This document shows, piece by piece, positions 1-9,030 of a DNA stretch of 64,000 nt. Location: contig NZ_JACCFL010000001.1 in the NCBI RefSeq assembly GCF_013410375.1, positions 4,154,001-4,218,000 of the forward strand, given 5' to 3'. The translations under genes were made by a program, and so were the position numbers. This stretch comes from Leifsonia shinshuensis (GTDB taxonomy: Bacteria; Actinomycetota; Actinomycetes; Actinomycetales; Microbacteriaceae). Within the stretch, counting starts at the first letter, position 1. Each line of letters begins with the position of its first letter. The notes under the pieces were generated by a model that saw only the letters and a program-made list of their open reading frames with translations, did not search any database and was not told the origin of the DNA.

Positions 1-823
1 GCGACGTCACCAGGAGCACCAGCGACATGGCCACCGCGAACTGCTGATGGACGCCGGACTGGAGCTGCGTGGCGAGCGCGTTCCCGAGCATCTGCCCGTT
101 GGGTCCGCCGAGGATCGTGGGCTCGGCGAACGCGCCGACGGTCTGGACGAAGGTGAGGGCGAAGTTCACCCCGATCATCGCGGTCGACAGCGGCCAGATC
201 ACCCGGGTGAACACGAACCCCTTCGACGCGCCCAGCGTGCGGGAGGCCTCCAGCACGGAGCCGCTGATCTGCTCGGACGCGGAGTACATCACCAGGATCG
301 CCGTCGGGATCGACTCCTGCACCAGCATCAGGATGTTCGCCGCCGGCGTGTACATGATCGACGCCTGCGGGTCCGCCATGCCGATCGCCGACAGCAGCGA
401 CATCACCGGCCCGCCGGCCTGGATCAGGCTGACGAACCCGTAGATCAGCAGCAACTGCGAGGTGATGTAGGGGATGATGACGAACCCGAGGATCAACGGC
501 TTCACCCGCGGGCTGGTGTAGCGGGCCAGCGCCCACGCCGCCGGCCACGCCAAAGCGATGCTCACCACCGTCACGCCGAACGCGATCAGCAGCGTCCGGC
601 CCAGCAACGACATGTACACCGGGCTCCCGAGCATCTGAGCGAAGTTCGCGGTCGTGAACGACCCGGCGTCCGTCGTGAACCCGATCACGACGATCGCGGC
701 GAGCGGCAGCACCGCGAACAGCGCCAGCAGCAGCCCGCCCGGCGTCAGCAGGAACGCCGTGCCGAGCCTCCCCCTGGCCCGCCGCTTCGGGCGGCGGGAC
801 AGGGACAGCGGGGCGGTGGTCAT
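1..823 (-). CDS. ABC transporter permease, PotB/spermidine-putrescine type (partial)
   Basis: This is an inner-membrane permease subunit of a binding-protein-dependent importer. The window holds the first 274 codons; the C-terminus lies beyond the left edge. It has a basic N-terminus, a first membrane segment at about residues 24-48, several further hydrophobic segments, and the EAA-type loop 'EASRTLGASKGFVFTRVIWP' typical of this superfamily. The ATG overlaps the stop of the upstream binding-protein gene by one base (TGATG), so translation is probably coupled. The family resembles polyamine/iron/thiamine permeases. The substrate cannot be read, and a second permease and ATPase presumably follow outside the window. 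Confidence 0.85.
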   Translation of the reverse strand, partial: MTTAPLSLSRRPKRRARGRLGTAFLLTPGGLLLALFAVLPLAAIVVIGFTTDAGSFTTANFAQMLGSPVYMSLLGRTLLIAFGVTVVSIALAWPAAWALARYTSPRVKPLILGFVIIPYITSQLLLIYGFVSLIQAGGPVMSLLSAIGMADPQASIMYTPAANILMLVQESIPTAILVMYSASEQISGSVLEASRTLGASKGFVFTRVIWPLSTAMIGVNFALTFVQTVGAFAEPTILGGPNGQMLGNALATQLQSGVHQQFAVAMSLVLLVTS

Positions 824-1944
824 CAGGACCCCGCCTTGACCTGCGTCCAGGCGTCCACCCACGACTGGAGCCGGTCCGCCGGCTGCGGGAGCTGCAGCGC
901 GAGGCTCGAGATCTTGTCCGGGTTCGCCTGCAGGCGGTCCATCGTGGCGGCGGGCAGGGAGTCGACCACGCTCTTGTTGGCCGGGGCCGGCGAGGCGTCG
1001 GCGGGCGTGTTCGCCCACTTGGCGAGGAACGCCGGGCTCGTCATGTAGTTGAGCCACTTGTAGGCGAGGTCCAGGTGCTGGGTCTTCGCCGCGATCGCCC
1101 AGTTGTCGATCCAGCCGACCGCGCCCTCCTTCGGGATCTCGTACGTGAAGCCGGCGGTCCCCGCGGCCTTGCTCGCGAACAGGCTGCCGAGGCTGCCGGA
1201 GTCGCCGGTGCCCGCGACGACGGAACCGCTCGCGATCGCCTTCGCGAGGTCGTCGCTCGAGGAGTAGAGCAGCTTCGCGTTGTCCTTCAGCTTCTGCAGC
1301 GCCGGGGTGATCTTCGCCATGTCGGGGTTCTGCGGGTCCTCGCCCAGGTACAGCGCGGTGAGCGGGACCAGGACGGTCGGGTCGTCGAACAGCGCGATCC
1401 GGCCCTTGTACTTCGGGTCCCAGAGCACGCCGAGCGAGTCGGCGGGCGAGACCTTCGCGCTGTCGTAGAAGACGCCGGAGCTGCCCCAGGTCCACGGGAT
1501 GCCGTACAGGTCGCCGCCCTTGCGGATCTCCTTGCGGCCGGAGAACTCGGGGTAGATGTCCGAGTAGTTGGTCAGCTTGGCGGTGTCGAGCGAGTGGAAG
1601 AGGCCCTGGTCGATGCCCTGCCCGATGTACTGGATGTTCGGCAGCGCCACGTCGATCGCGCCGTTCGCCTTGCTCACCAGCTGCAGCTCGCTCGCCTCGG
1701 AGTCGATGAACTGGTACTTGACGGTCGCTCCGGTCTCCTTCTTGAACTCCGCGGCGACCCAGGAGAGGTCGGCGCCGTAGCCCTTCCAGGTCGCGACGGT
1801 GAGGGTGTCGCTCCCGGTGCCCGCGGTGCTCGGCGAGAGCGAGCATCCGGCCAGCCCGACCGCGACGGCGGCCCCTGCCGCGAGCGTGGCGAGCACGATC
1901 CGGGAGCGGCGCCGGCGTCCGGTGCTGCCGTGTGATCGGTTCAC
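823..1944 (-). CDS. Extracellular solute-binding lipoprotein, PotD-like
   Basis: This is the substrate-capture lipoprotein for the adjacent permease. The 373-residue protein begins at a GTG preceded by AAAGGAG at 7 nt. An Arg-rich N-region, a hydrophobic core and a lipobox ending LAGC (Cys34) predict a lipidated exported protein. The body ('LTVATWKGYGADLSWVAAEF', later 'GYWxxIPWTWGSSGVFYD'-like segments) matches the SBP_bac_8/PotD fold. It heads an operon transcribed leftward and diverges from a LacI regulator, with an operator in between. PotD-type proteins bind polyamines, but relatives bind other small molecules and LacI control would suit a sugar-like ligand, so the substrate is open. Confidence 0.85.
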   Translation of the reverse strand: MNRSHGSTGRRRRSRIVLATLAAGAAVAVGLAGCSLSPSTAGTGSDTLTVATWKGYGADLSWVAAEFKKETGATVKYQFIDSEASELQLVSKANGAIDVALPNIQYIGQGIDQGLFHSLDTAKLTNYSDIYPEFSGRKEIRKGGDLYGIPWTWGSSGVFYDSAKVSPADSLGVLWDPKYKGRIALFDDPTVLVPLTALYLGEDPQNPDMAKITPALQKLKDNAKLLYSSSDDLAKAIASGSVVAGTGDSGSLGSLFASKAAGTAGFTYEIPKEGAVGWIDNWAIAAKTQHLDLAYKWLNYMTSPAFLAKWANTPADASPAPANKSVVDSLPAATMDRLQANPDKISSLALQLPQPADRLQSWVDAWTQVKAGS

Positions 1945-2010
1945 GTCGTATCTCCTTTGATGTTCTTCGACGGTGGAGCGACCCGGTGGAGCGCCGGTAC
2001 CGGATTCGAT

Positions 2011-2028
2011 ACCGGTAACGTTTCCGGT
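2011..2028. promoter_or_regulatory. LacI-type operator between PotD-like operon and its regulator
   Basis: ACCGGTAACGTTTCCGGT is an 18-bp inverted repeat in which 16 of 18 bases are symmetric, centred on the AACGTT core typical of LacI/GalR operators. Partial copies of the ACCGGTAA half lie just around it (1996-2003 and 2034-2042). It sits in the divergent gap, about 65 bp upstream of the lipoprotein start and about 75 bp upstream of the regulator start, so it could repress both. The site is read directly; the binding partner is inferred from position. Confidence 0.75.
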
Positions 2029-2104
2029 GACGCTACCGGTAAGGTAATCTCTAGTCGTCGGGATGTCAAGAAACGCATCCGGGCGTCGTTCGACAAGGGG
2101 GTGG

Positions 2105-3178
2105 ATGGTGACTCGCAGGGTCACGCTCGCCGACGTCTCCAAGGAGGCCGGCGTCGGAATCGCGACCGTCTCGCGCGCGCTCGCGCCGCAGGACCATCCG
2201 GACGTCAGCGCCGAGACGCGCTCCCGCATCCGGGCGGTGGCGGACCGGCTCGGCTACCGCCCCTCCGTCACGGCGCGCGCGCTGCGCACCTCCGACTACC
2301 ACGCGGTGAGCATCCTGCTCCCAGAGGGGATCTGGGGTTGGTGGGACCCGGCGGTCCGGGGCGCCACCGCGGCTGCCGACCGGCTCGGCTACCGGGTGCT
2401 CGTGCAGCAGTTCGCCAATCCCGAGCACACCGCGGACGAGGGGCTGCGCACCCTCCCGTACGCCGGGCCGTCCAACGCCGCCGCCATCGTCGCGAGCCTG
2501 GTCGAGGTCCCGACCGAGGGCCTCCTGATCTTCGGCTCGGCGGACGACACGGGTGTCGCGGAGGCGGCCCGCCGCCTGCGCCTGCCGATCATGACGGTCG
2601 ACGACGTCGCGCAGGACCTGGTGCTCCCCACCATCGTGACGGACAGCCGGGTCGGCGCGCGCGAGGGCGTCGAGCACCTGATCGGGCTGGGCCGCCGCAA
2701 AATCGCCTACGTCGGCAGCCAGTACGACGCGTTCTACGTGAAGGAGCGCCTCCTCGGCTACCGCGACGCGCTGGCCGGCGCCGGCATCCCTTTCCGCGAG
2801 GAGCTCGTGATCCCCTGCGCGTACACGATCGACGAGTCGCGGCGCACCTACCCGGAGTTCGACCGCTTCCTGGAGTCGGAGCCGGACATCGACGCGATCT
2901 TCTGCGAGGCGGACGAGATCGCCGCCCCGGTGCTGCGCTCCCTGCGCGCCGCCGGCCGCAGCGTCCCCGACGAGATCTCGGTGGTCGGCTTCGACGACGA
3001 CCGTCCGGCGGTCATCGTCGACCCGCCGCTGACGACCGTCCGCCAGCCCTACGAGGAGCTGGGCCGCCGAGCCCTGGACGCACTGCTCCGGCTCATCGCG
3101 GGCGACACCATCCCGATCGGCCGAGAGCTCGTGCCGCCGAGCATCGTCGTCCGGGACTCGACGGCGCCGGCGGGCTAG
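2105..3178 (+). CDS. LacI/GalR-family transcriptional regulator
   Basis: A 357-residue regulator. The N-terminal HTH and hinge ('VTLADVSKEAGVGIATVSRAL', then 'RLGYRPSVTARALRT') are typical LacI, followed by a periplasmic-binding-protein-like effector domain ending in the usual 'ISVVGFDDD' and 'PPLTTVRQPYEELGRRA' signatures. I chose ATG 2105 because the HTH begins 5 residues later and AAGGGGG lies just upstream; the reading frame stays open further 5'. It diverges from the PotD-like operon and is the obvious controller of it through the 2011-2028 site. Its 3' end overlaps the stop of the convergent GH32 gene by 4 bp. The effector sugar is unknown. Confidence 0.92.
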   Translation: MVTRRVTLADVSKEAGVGIATVSRALAPQDHPDVSAETRSRIRAVADRLGYRPSVTARALRTSDYHAVSILLPEGIWGWWDPAVRGATAAADRLGYRVLVQQFANPEHTADEGLRTLPYAGPSNAAAIVASLVEVPTEGLLIFGSADDTGVAEAARRLRLPIMTVDDVAQDLVLPTIVTDSRVGAREGVEHLIGLGRRKIAYVGSQYDAFYVKERLLGYRDALAGAGIPFREELVIPCAYTIDESRRTYPEFDRFLESEPDIDAIFCEADEIAAPVLRSLRAAGRSVPDEISVVGFDDDRPAVIVDPPLTTVRQPYEELGRRALDALLRLIAGDTIPIGRELVPPSIVVRDSTAPAG

Positions 3179-4536
3179 CTGACGGGGAGGGGTTCCTCCG
3201 CGGCCGCGCGGTCCGTCACGGCCCCGATCGCCGGGGCGACATCCCAGACGACCGTTCCCGCGGGCGCCTCGACGCGCCACGGGGGCGGCGTCGTCGGGTA
3301 GACACGGGTGGTGATCGAGCGGCCTGCGCTCGTGAAGACCTCCACGACTGACCCGTCGAGGAAGACGCGGGCCGCCCATTCGGCGCGGTCGCCGAACGCC
3401 TCCACGGCGAGCGCTCCCGCGGTCTCGACGCCCGGCGCGGTGCTCGCCGCGCTGCGGTCGAGGGACAGCGTCCCGGCCTCGAGGTCGACCGCGAGGTCGA
3501 GCCACTCCTCCGCGCCGAAGCGGAGCCGGACCGTGCCGGACACGGCGGGGAGGACGAGCTCCGCCTGGGCGCCGATGGTCGCGCCGTCCGCCGGGCGCCC
3601 CGGCCCGCTGCGCAGCGCCTCGACCGCGGGATGCGGCTCGGTGCGGAGGGCGTCGCCGTCCAGCCACGCGCGCCGCGGCAGCGAGATGGCGCCGGCCCAG
3701 CCGGCCTCCTGCCAGCGCGCGTCCTCGCGGCCCTCGGTGATCCAGCCGAACAGCACGTGGCCGTGGGACCCCTCGCGCATCACCGAGGCCGCGTAGAAGT
3801 CGTGGCCGTCGTCCACACGCCGCGGGACCGGCGCGGAGTCGACGGGGAAGGCGAGCACTTCGCCGGGTCCGCCCGCGTGCGACCACGACGACACCAGCGC
3901 CACTTCGCGGCCGTCCGCCGCGATCAGCTGCGGGCACTCCCAGCCCTCTCCGGTGTCGACGCCGTCGACCAGGGTCCGCGGAAGCCGCGAGAGCTCGCCC
4001 ACGTACTCCCAGTCCACGCCGTCCGGCGAGCCGTACAGCCGCATGGCCGCAGCGCCGTCGGCGGCGGCGACGCCGACCACCATGTGCCAGCGGGACGCGT
4101 CGCGCCAGACGAACGGATCACGGAACATGGTGACCCCCTCCTCCGGTGCGGGATCGGGCACGACCTGCACCGGCCGGCCGAAGTTCGCGCCGTCCTCGTC
4201 GGACAGCGCCGTCAGCACGGACTGGTAGGGGCTGTGGTCCACCTTCCCCGAGTAGAAGGCGCGGACGCGGCCGCCGTCGACCACCGTGTTGCCCGACCAG
4301 CAGCCGCCCGAGTCGAGGCCGCCCGGCACCGGGCTCATCGCGGGCCGGTGCAGCGTCCAGTGCACGAGGTCCTCCGTCGTGGCGTGCCCCCACTCGACAG
4401 GGACGTCCTTCTCCGCGTACGGGCGCGACTGGAAGTACAGGTGCGTCGTGCCGTCCAGCTCGACAGGGCCGTTGGGGTCGTTGAGGTACCCGCGCGGCAG
4501 GCGCACGTGGAACTGCGGAAGGTGGTGGTCGGGCAT
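3175..4536 (-). CDS. GH32 beta-fructosidase without signal peptide
   Basis: A 453-residue glycoside hydrolase family 32 enzyme expected to hydrolyse beta-fructosyl linkages in sucrose or short fructo-oligosaccharides. The three GH32 signatures are present: NDPNG at residues 19-23 (nucleophile Asp20), RDP at 139-141 (stabiliser) and WEC at 199-201 (acid/base Glu200), followed by a C-terminal beta-sandwich. There is no signal peptide, so it should act in the cytosol on imported sugars. It is the last gene of the leftward operon lipoprotein-permease-permease-GH32, 65 bp after the second permease. The specific substrate (sucrose, levanbiose, inulobiose) cannot be told from motifs alone. Confidence 0.92.
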   Translation of the reverse strand: MPDHHLPQFHVRLPRGYLNDPNGPVELDGTTHLYFQSRPYAEKDVPVEWGHATTEDLVHWTLHRPAMSPVPGGLDSGGCWSGNTVVDGGRVRAFYSGKVDHSPYQSVLTALSDEDGANFGRPVQVVPDPAPEEGVTMFRDPFVWRDASRWHMVVGVAAADGAAAMRLYGSPDGVDWEYVGELSRLPRTLVDGVDTGEGWECPQLIAADGREVALVSSWSHAGGPGEVLAFPVDSAPVPRRVDDGHDFYAASVMREGSHGHVLFGWITEGREDARWQEAGWAGAISLPRRAWLDGDALRTEPHPAVEALRSGPGRPADGATIGAQAELVLPAVSGTVRLRFGAEEWLDLAVDLEAGTLSLDRSAASTAPGVETAGALAVEAFGDRAEWAARVFLDGSVVEVFTSAGRSITTRVYPTTPPPWRVEAPAGTVVWDVAPAIGAVTDRAAAEEPLPVS

Positions 4537-4601
4537 GGGACCGGTCTCTCTTTTCGAAGCGGCGTGGCGGCGGGGAGCCGACAGGCCGGGGACAGGGGGG
4601 A

Positions 4602-5477
4602 TCAGCGGAAGGAACCCGCGGTGACGCCCTCGATGAAGTAGCGCTGGGCGAAGATGAACAGCAGCACGCTGGGGATCATCGCGAGGATGACGCCGGCCAG
4701 GACGACCGAGATGGACCCGGTGCCCAGGTTGCCCTGCAGGCCGACGAGGCCGAGGGGCAGCGTGAAGTTGCTCTGCGTCTGCAGGAAGATCAGCGGCCGG
4801 TAGAACTCCGCCCAGAACCCGGAGAAGTTCAGGATGGCCAGCGTCGCGATCGCCGGCGACGCCATCCGCGCGTAGACGTGCCAGAACACGCCCCACTGGG
4901 ACGCTCCGTCGATGCGGGCGGCCTCGCCGAGCTCCCGCGGCATCTGCAGGAAGTACTGCCGCATCAGGAAGGTGCCGAAGGCGCTGCCGAGGGCCGGGAT
5001 GATGAGCGAGGCGAGCGAGTCGCTGATCCCCATCGTCTTCACGATGACGAACACCGGGATGATGATCGTCTGCAGCGGCACCATCATGGTGGCGAGGAAG
5101 ATCCCGAAGATCGTGTTCTTGCCGGGGAACGACACCATCGCGAACGCGTACCCGGAGAGGGTGCAGGTGATCGTCTGGCCCACCACGATGAGGACCGTCA
5201 CGACGACGCTGTTGAGGAAGAACTGCCCGATCGGGATCTGGTTGAACACGGCCGCGTAGTTGCTGAAGTCGGGGCTGGTCGGGATCCACTGCGGCGGGTT
5301 GGTGAACGCCTCGGCGGGGGTCCGCAGCGAGGTGGTCAGCGTCCAGAGCAGCGGGCCGAGGGCGAAGACGGCCGCGAGGATGAGCAGCACCATTCCGACG
5401 ATGCTGCCGACCTTCACGATCGGCCGGCGGCGGCGGCCGAGCACCACCGCGGGGCTCGGAGCGACATCTGTGGTCAT
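4602..5477 (-). CDS. Sugar ABC transporter permease, MalG type
   Basis: A 291-residue inner-membrane permease of the CUT1 carbohydrate importers. It shows an N-terminal membrane segment, five further hydrophobic helices, and the EAA loop 'EAARIDGASQWGVFWHVYAR' that docks the ATPase. Its ATG overlaps the stop of the preceding permease by 4 bp (ATGA), so the two are probably translationally coupled. No ATPase gene is in this operon. CUT1 importers in Gram-positives often share a generic MsiK/MsmK ATPase encoded elsewhere, and I infer that here. Operon context with GH32 enzymes and a fructokinase points to fructo-oligosaccharides as cargo. Confidence 0.93.
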   Translation of the reverse strand: MTTDVAPSPAVVLGRRRRPIVKVGSIVGMVLLILAAVFALGPLLWTLTTSLRTPAEAFTNPPQWIPTSPDFSNYAAVFNQIPIGQFFLNSVVVTVLIVVGQTITCTLSGYAFAMVSFPGKNTIFGIFLATMMVPLQTIIIPVFVIVKTMGISDSLASLIIPALGSAFGTFLMRQYFLQMPRELGEAARIDGASQWGVFWHVYARMASPAIATLAILNFSGFWAEFYRPLIFLQTQSNFTLPLGLVGLQGNLGTGSISVVLAGVILAMIPSVLLFIFAQRYFIEGVTAGSFR

Positions 5478-6433
5478 TGGTAGAACACCAGCTTTCTGGC
5501 GGCGAGGAATTGGATGCCGGTCAGCGCGAGGATGATCACCAGCAGCAGGATCGCGATCGCCGAGGCGTAGCCGAACTGCAGGTTCTGGAACCCGGTCTGG
5601 TACATCGCGATCGTCGCGGTGGTGGTCGCCGTGCCCGGGCCGCCCTTCGTCATGATGAAGGGCTGGTCGAACAGCTGCATCGCGTTGATCATCGCCACGA
5701 CGGTGGCGAACAGGATGGTCGGGCTGATCAGCGGGATCTTGATCCGCAGCAGCGTGCGCCACGCCCCCGCGCCGTCGATCGCGGCGGCCTCCTGGACCTC
5801 CTGCGGCACCGACGTGAGCGCGGCCACGAACAGGACGAAGGTGAAGCCGACCTGCTGCCACACCACGATCAGGACGATCGTGATCTGCGCCGCCACCGGG
5901 TTCGTCAGCCACGGCACGGCGGGCAGCCCGAGCTGGGTCAGGTAGTAGTTGACCAGCCCGAACTTGGCGTCGAACAGGTAGCCCATGAAGATCGACACGG
6001 CGGCGGTGGAGGCCAGCAGTGGCAGGTAGAAGGTCGTCCGGAAGAAGACCTTCGTGGACTTCCGCTTGCGGCTGTTGACGAGCACCGCGAGCAGCAGCCC
6101 CAGGGTGATCTGGAGCACCACGATGCCGATGGCGAGCAGGATGGTCACGCCGAACGACGCGAGCGTCGAGCCGTCGCTGAACAGCCGGGTGAAGTTGGCC
6201 ACGCCGACGAACTTCGGCGGCGAGATCACGTCCCACGAGAAGAACGAGAGCCCGAGCGAGGCGAGGATCGGGATGAACGTGAACACGGCGACGAACGCCA
6301 CCGCGAGTCCGATCATCGAATAGCCGAACGCGCCCTCCCGCCGGGCCGCCCGTCGCACACCGGGGCGACGGACGGCACGGCGAGGAGAGGTCGCCCCATT
6401 CACGCGCGGGCGCTCCTGGGTCTGGACAGCCAT
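5474..6433 (-). CDS. Sugar ABC transporter permease, MalF type
   Basis: A 319-residue CUT1 permease partner of the downstream MalG-type protein. An Arg-rich cytoplasmic tail (residues 8-33) precedes six hydrophobic segments. The EAA loop reads 'EAAAIDGAGAWRTLLRIKIP', and the 'PFIMTKGGP' segment typical of MalF/UgpA proteins follows it. ATG 6433 overlaps the lipoprotein stop by one base (TGATG). Together with the binding protein and MalG-type subunit it forms the membrane core of the fructan-island importer. Confidence 0.93.
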   Translation of the reverse strand: MAVQTQERPRVNGATSPRRAVRRPGVRRAARREGAFGYSMIGLAVAFVAVFTFIPILASLGLSFFSWDVISPPKFVGVANFTRLFSDGSTLASFGVTILLAIGIVVLQITLGLLLAVLVNSRKRKSTKVFFRTTFYLPLLASTAAVSIFMGYLFDAKFGLVNYYLTQLGLPAVPWLTNPVAAQITIVLIVVWQQVGFTFVLFVAALTSVPQEVQEAAAIDGAGAWRTLLRIKIPLISPTILFATVVAMINAMQLFDQPFIMTKGGPGTATTTATIAMYQTGFQNLQFGYASAIAILLLVIILALTGIQFLAARKLVFYQ

Positions 6434-7839
6434 CAGGACGCCTGCGCTGCCTTCTCGAAGTCGGACTGCATGCCGTCGAGCGCCGCCTTGGCGTTGCCCG
6501 ACGAGATGGCCTGCGTGGTCCGCTGGTTCAGCGAGGTGGCGAGGGCGTTGTAGTACGGCGGCGCCGAGATCGGCACCGAGCCCTCGAGCTGGTCGTAGAA
6601 CACCGACCAGTGCTCCGGTCCGGTCGTCTTGTACCGGTCGGCCGTGAGGAGCTGCTTGCGGCCGGGCGTGGTGACGTTGCCGGGGAACATGATGTCGAAG
6701 GTGGAGGGCTCCACCATCATCTTCACGACCTCCCAGGCCAGGTCCTTGTTCTTCGACGAGTTGAAGATGCCGTAGCCGCCGGCGCCGAAGAGCGACTTGT
6801 TGCTCTTCCAGGTCGGGAAGCGCTGCACGTCGAAGCTGCCGTCCGCCATGCCGGCGTTGTGCAGGCCGCCCGCCCAGAAGCCGCCGCCGATCGTCATGCC
6901 GATCCGGCCGGTCGAGAACAGGCCCTGCAGGGTCGAGCCGCCGCCGACGTCGGGCGAGGGCGAGAGGCCGGAGCGCTGCAGGTCGACCACGTACTCGAGC
7001 GCCTCGATGGCCGCCTCCGAGTTGGCCGTCGGCGTGCCCCACTTCCAGCCGCCCTTGCGGCCGTGGACGCCGACCGGGTTGTTGGCGAAGGCCTTGCTCC
7101 ACAGCCAGTCGCCGCCGGAGTACTTGCCCTCCTCGAGCAGGTTGCCGTTGTTGGCGTAGAGGAACGAGGTCCAGCTGCCCCAGAGGCGCACCACCCAGTC
7201 GAAGGCGTTGACGTCGCCGCCGATGCCCTTGATCTTGGTGGCGTAGGTGTGGAACTCGTCCATCGTCCAGTTGTCGGCGGGGCGGGAGAGCCCGGCCTTC
7301 TGGAACAGGTCCGTGCTGTAGAACATGCTGCCGGCGTTGAAGCTGTCGGGCAGCTCGTAGAGGTGGCCCTGGTACATCATCGACTCGACCAGCGCCGGGT
7401 GGATCTGGTCGAAGTAGGTCTGCAGCGAGGACAGGTCCTTGGTGACGTAGCTGTCCAGCGGGATCAGCAGGTCCTTGGAGGCCATGAGCTGCAGGCCCTC
7501 GGTCGCGACGCTCACCAGGTCGGGGGCGGCGCCGGCCGCGATCTGGGTGAGCACCTTCGCGAGGAAGTCGTTCCAGTCGGTGCCGTTGATGGCGGTGACC
7601 TGGAGCGTGGCGTTCTTGTCGAGCTTCTTGATCTGCGGCTGCAGGGTGTTCTGCAGGGCCGTGGCGGCCTTCTGGTCGCCGAAGTACAGCATCTTGATGG
7701 TGCCCGATGCGTTCGTGCCGCCACCCGCGCCTGCGGTGGAGCACGCAGCCAGCGAGGCCAGTCCCGTCAATGCCAGCCCGGCTCCGCCGAGCTTGAGCAA
7801 AGTGCGACGGTCAATGGCCGGTCCGAATGTGTTGGTCAT
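6433..7839 (-). CDS. Sugar-binding lipoprotein with Tat-type signal
   Basis: A 468-residue extracellular solute-binding protein (SBP_bac_1 type), the capture subunit of the importer encoded downstream. The signal peptide carries a twin-arginine stretch (D-R-R-T-L-L-K at residues 10-16), a moderately hydrophobic core, and a lipobox with Cys33 (LAAC), so it looks Tat-exported and then lipidated. It is the first gene of the leftward fructan operon, and its promoter is flanked by two AATACGTATT operators. A Tat-type binding protein 2.7 kb from an operator-linked tatABC set is noteworthy. Substrate (levan- or inulin-derived oligosaccharides) is inferred from context. Confidence 0.92.
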   Translation of the reverse strand: MTNTFGPAIDRRTLLKLGGAGLALTGLASLAACSTAGAGGGTNASGTIKMLYFGDQKAATALQNTLQPQIKKLDKNATLQVTAINGTDWNDFLAKVLTQIAAGAAPDLVSVATEGLQLMASKDLLIPLDSYVTKDLSSLQTYFDQIHPALVESMMYQGHLYELPDSFNAGSMFYSTDLFQKAGLSRPADNWTMDEFHTYATKIKGIGGDVNAFDWVVRLWGSWTSFLYANNGNLLEEGKYSGGDWLWSKAFANNPVGVHGRKGGWKWGTPTANSEAAIEALEYVVDLQRSGLSPSPDVGGGSTLQGLFSTGRIGMTIGGGFWAGGLHNAGMADGSFDVQRFPTWKSNKSLFGAGGYGIFNSSKNKDLAWEVVKMMVEPSTFDIMFPGNVTTPGRKQLLTADRYKTTGPEHWSVFYDQLEGSVPISAPPYYNALATSLNQRTTQAISSGNAKAALDGMQSDFEKAAQAS

Positions 7840-7890
7840 CCGTGCGCTCCTCTCTGAGCGTCTCGGTCGCGGTGGGGTGCCGCGACCTGA

Positions 7891-7949
7891 CTAATACGTA
7901 TTGGGGTTCCGAGCATAACTCGCGGTCGCGCCGATTGCAAATACGTATT
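7891..7949. promoter_or_regulatory. Promoter of the importer operon with two AATACGTATT operators
   Basis: Two exact copies of the palindrome AATACGTATT lie at 7893-7902 and 7940-7949. Reading leftward, a sigma-70-type promoter sits between them: TTGCAA (7935-7940), a 17-bp spacer, and TATGCT (7912-7917 on the minus strand). One operator abuts the -35 and the other lies just downstream of the -10, an ideal repression layout. The 7940 copy is also 37 bp upstream of the divergent lacI start, so the regulator probably controls itself. Sequence features are seen directly; the protein bound is inferred. Confidence 0.82.
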
Positions 7950-7986
7950 GGCTTTTGTGGCATGATCGGTTCGGGAGGATCGGACT

Positions 7987-9030
7987 ATGGCAGTGAACGA
8001 CAACAGGCCCGCGAAGCGCGTCACCATGAAGGACGTCGCCAAACGCGCGGGGGTGTCCCAGCCGACGGTGTCCTTCGTGCTCAACGACCGGCGCGACATC
8101 TCGGTCGCTCCCGAGACGCGCGAGCGCATCCTCAGGGCGGCGAAGGAGCTGCGCTTCCAGCCCAACCGGGCGGCGCAGTCGCTGCGCTCCAACCGGCCGT
8201 TCACCATCGGCGTGATCGCGGACCGCGTCGTCTCGCAGCCGTACGCCGGCCAGATCGTGCTCGGCGTGCAGCAGGCCGTCCAGCCGGCCGGCTACGTGTC
8301 GTTCGTCGTCGAGATCTCCGAGACGCCGGACAACGGCAAAGCGGCCGTCGAGAACCTGGTGCGCCAGGGCGTGGCGGGGCTGGTCTACGCGGCCCCCGGC
8401 CCCGAGCCGGTCCAGGCCGTCGACGTCGGGGAGGACATCCGCACGATCTTCGTGAACTGCTGGCCCGCGAACGTGCCGGACGCAGCGCTCGTACTCGCGG
8501 ACGAGTACCAGGGCGGTCGCGACGTGGCCGCGGCGACGTTCGCCGCCGGCCATCGCGACGTCGTCTTCCTCGGCGGCCCGGCCTCCGACTACGCGTGCCA
8601 GGAGCGCGAGCGCGGGCTCGTCGACGCCGCCGCCGCTGCGGGGATCGACCCGGCGTCGATCCGGCGCGAGTACGGGACGTACCATGTCTCCTCCGGCTAC
8701 GACCTCGCGTCGCGGATCCTCCAGGACGGGTCCCCGACCGCGCTCGTCTGCGGCAACGACCGGATGGCGGTCGGCGCGCTGCTCGCGTCGCACGCCGCAG
8801 GGCTGGAGTGCCCGCGCGACATCAGCATCGTCGGCTTCGACGACCAGCCCGAGCTCGCGGCCGAGCTGCATCCCCCGCTCGCGACCGTGGCCCTCCCCCA
8901 CCTGCAGATGGGGATGACCGCCGGCAGCCTGCTGATCGCCGACGACGAGCCGACGGGCAGGACGCTCGTGCCCTGCCGGTACATCGACCGCGCCTCGCTC
9001 GCCGCGCCGCGGACGGCCTCGTCCCGGTGA
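7987..9030 (+). CDS. LacI-family regulator of the fructan island
   Basis: A 347-residue LacI/GalR regulator. The N-terminus 'VTMKDVAKRAGVSQPTVSFV' is the HTH, the hinge 'LRFQPNRAAQSLRSNRP' follows, and the effector domain contains 'CGNDRMAVGALLASHAAG' and 'ISIVGFDDQPELAAELHPPL'. ATG 7987 has GGGAGG 9 nt upstream. It diverges from the importer operon and overlaps the following GH32 gene by 4 bp (GTGA). It is the only regulator in the island besides the distinct LacI at 2105, so it is the best candidate to bind the AATACGTATT palindromes found at four promoter regions. The inducer is probably a fructose-containing sugar or phosphate. Confidence 0.92.
   Translation: MAVNDNRPAKRVTMKDVAKRAGVSQPTVSFVLNDRRDISVAPETRERILRAAKELRFQPNRAAQSLRSNRPFTIGVIADRVVSQPYAGQIVLGVQQAVQPAGYVSFVVEISETPDNGKAAVENLVRQGVAGLVYAAPGPEPVQAVDVGEDIRTIFVNCWPANVPDAALVLADEYQGGRDVAAATFAAGHRDVVFLGGPASDYACQERERGLVDAAAAAGIDPASIRREYGTYHVSSGYDLASRILQDGSPTALVCGNDRMAVGALLASHAAGLECPRDISIVGFDDQPELAAELHPPLATVALPHLQMGMTAGSLLIADDEPTGRTLVPCRYIDRASLAAPRTASSR

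Noticed and set aside
2066..3937. Long minus-strand frame opposite the LacI gene (and many similar frames of 300-900 codons, e.g. 12034-14622 +, 58127-61261 +, 58182-60986 -)
   Set aside because: These are antisense or off-frame shadows caused by high GC. Their translations are Arg/Gly/Pro-rich, lack domains and are covered by genes with clear motifs.
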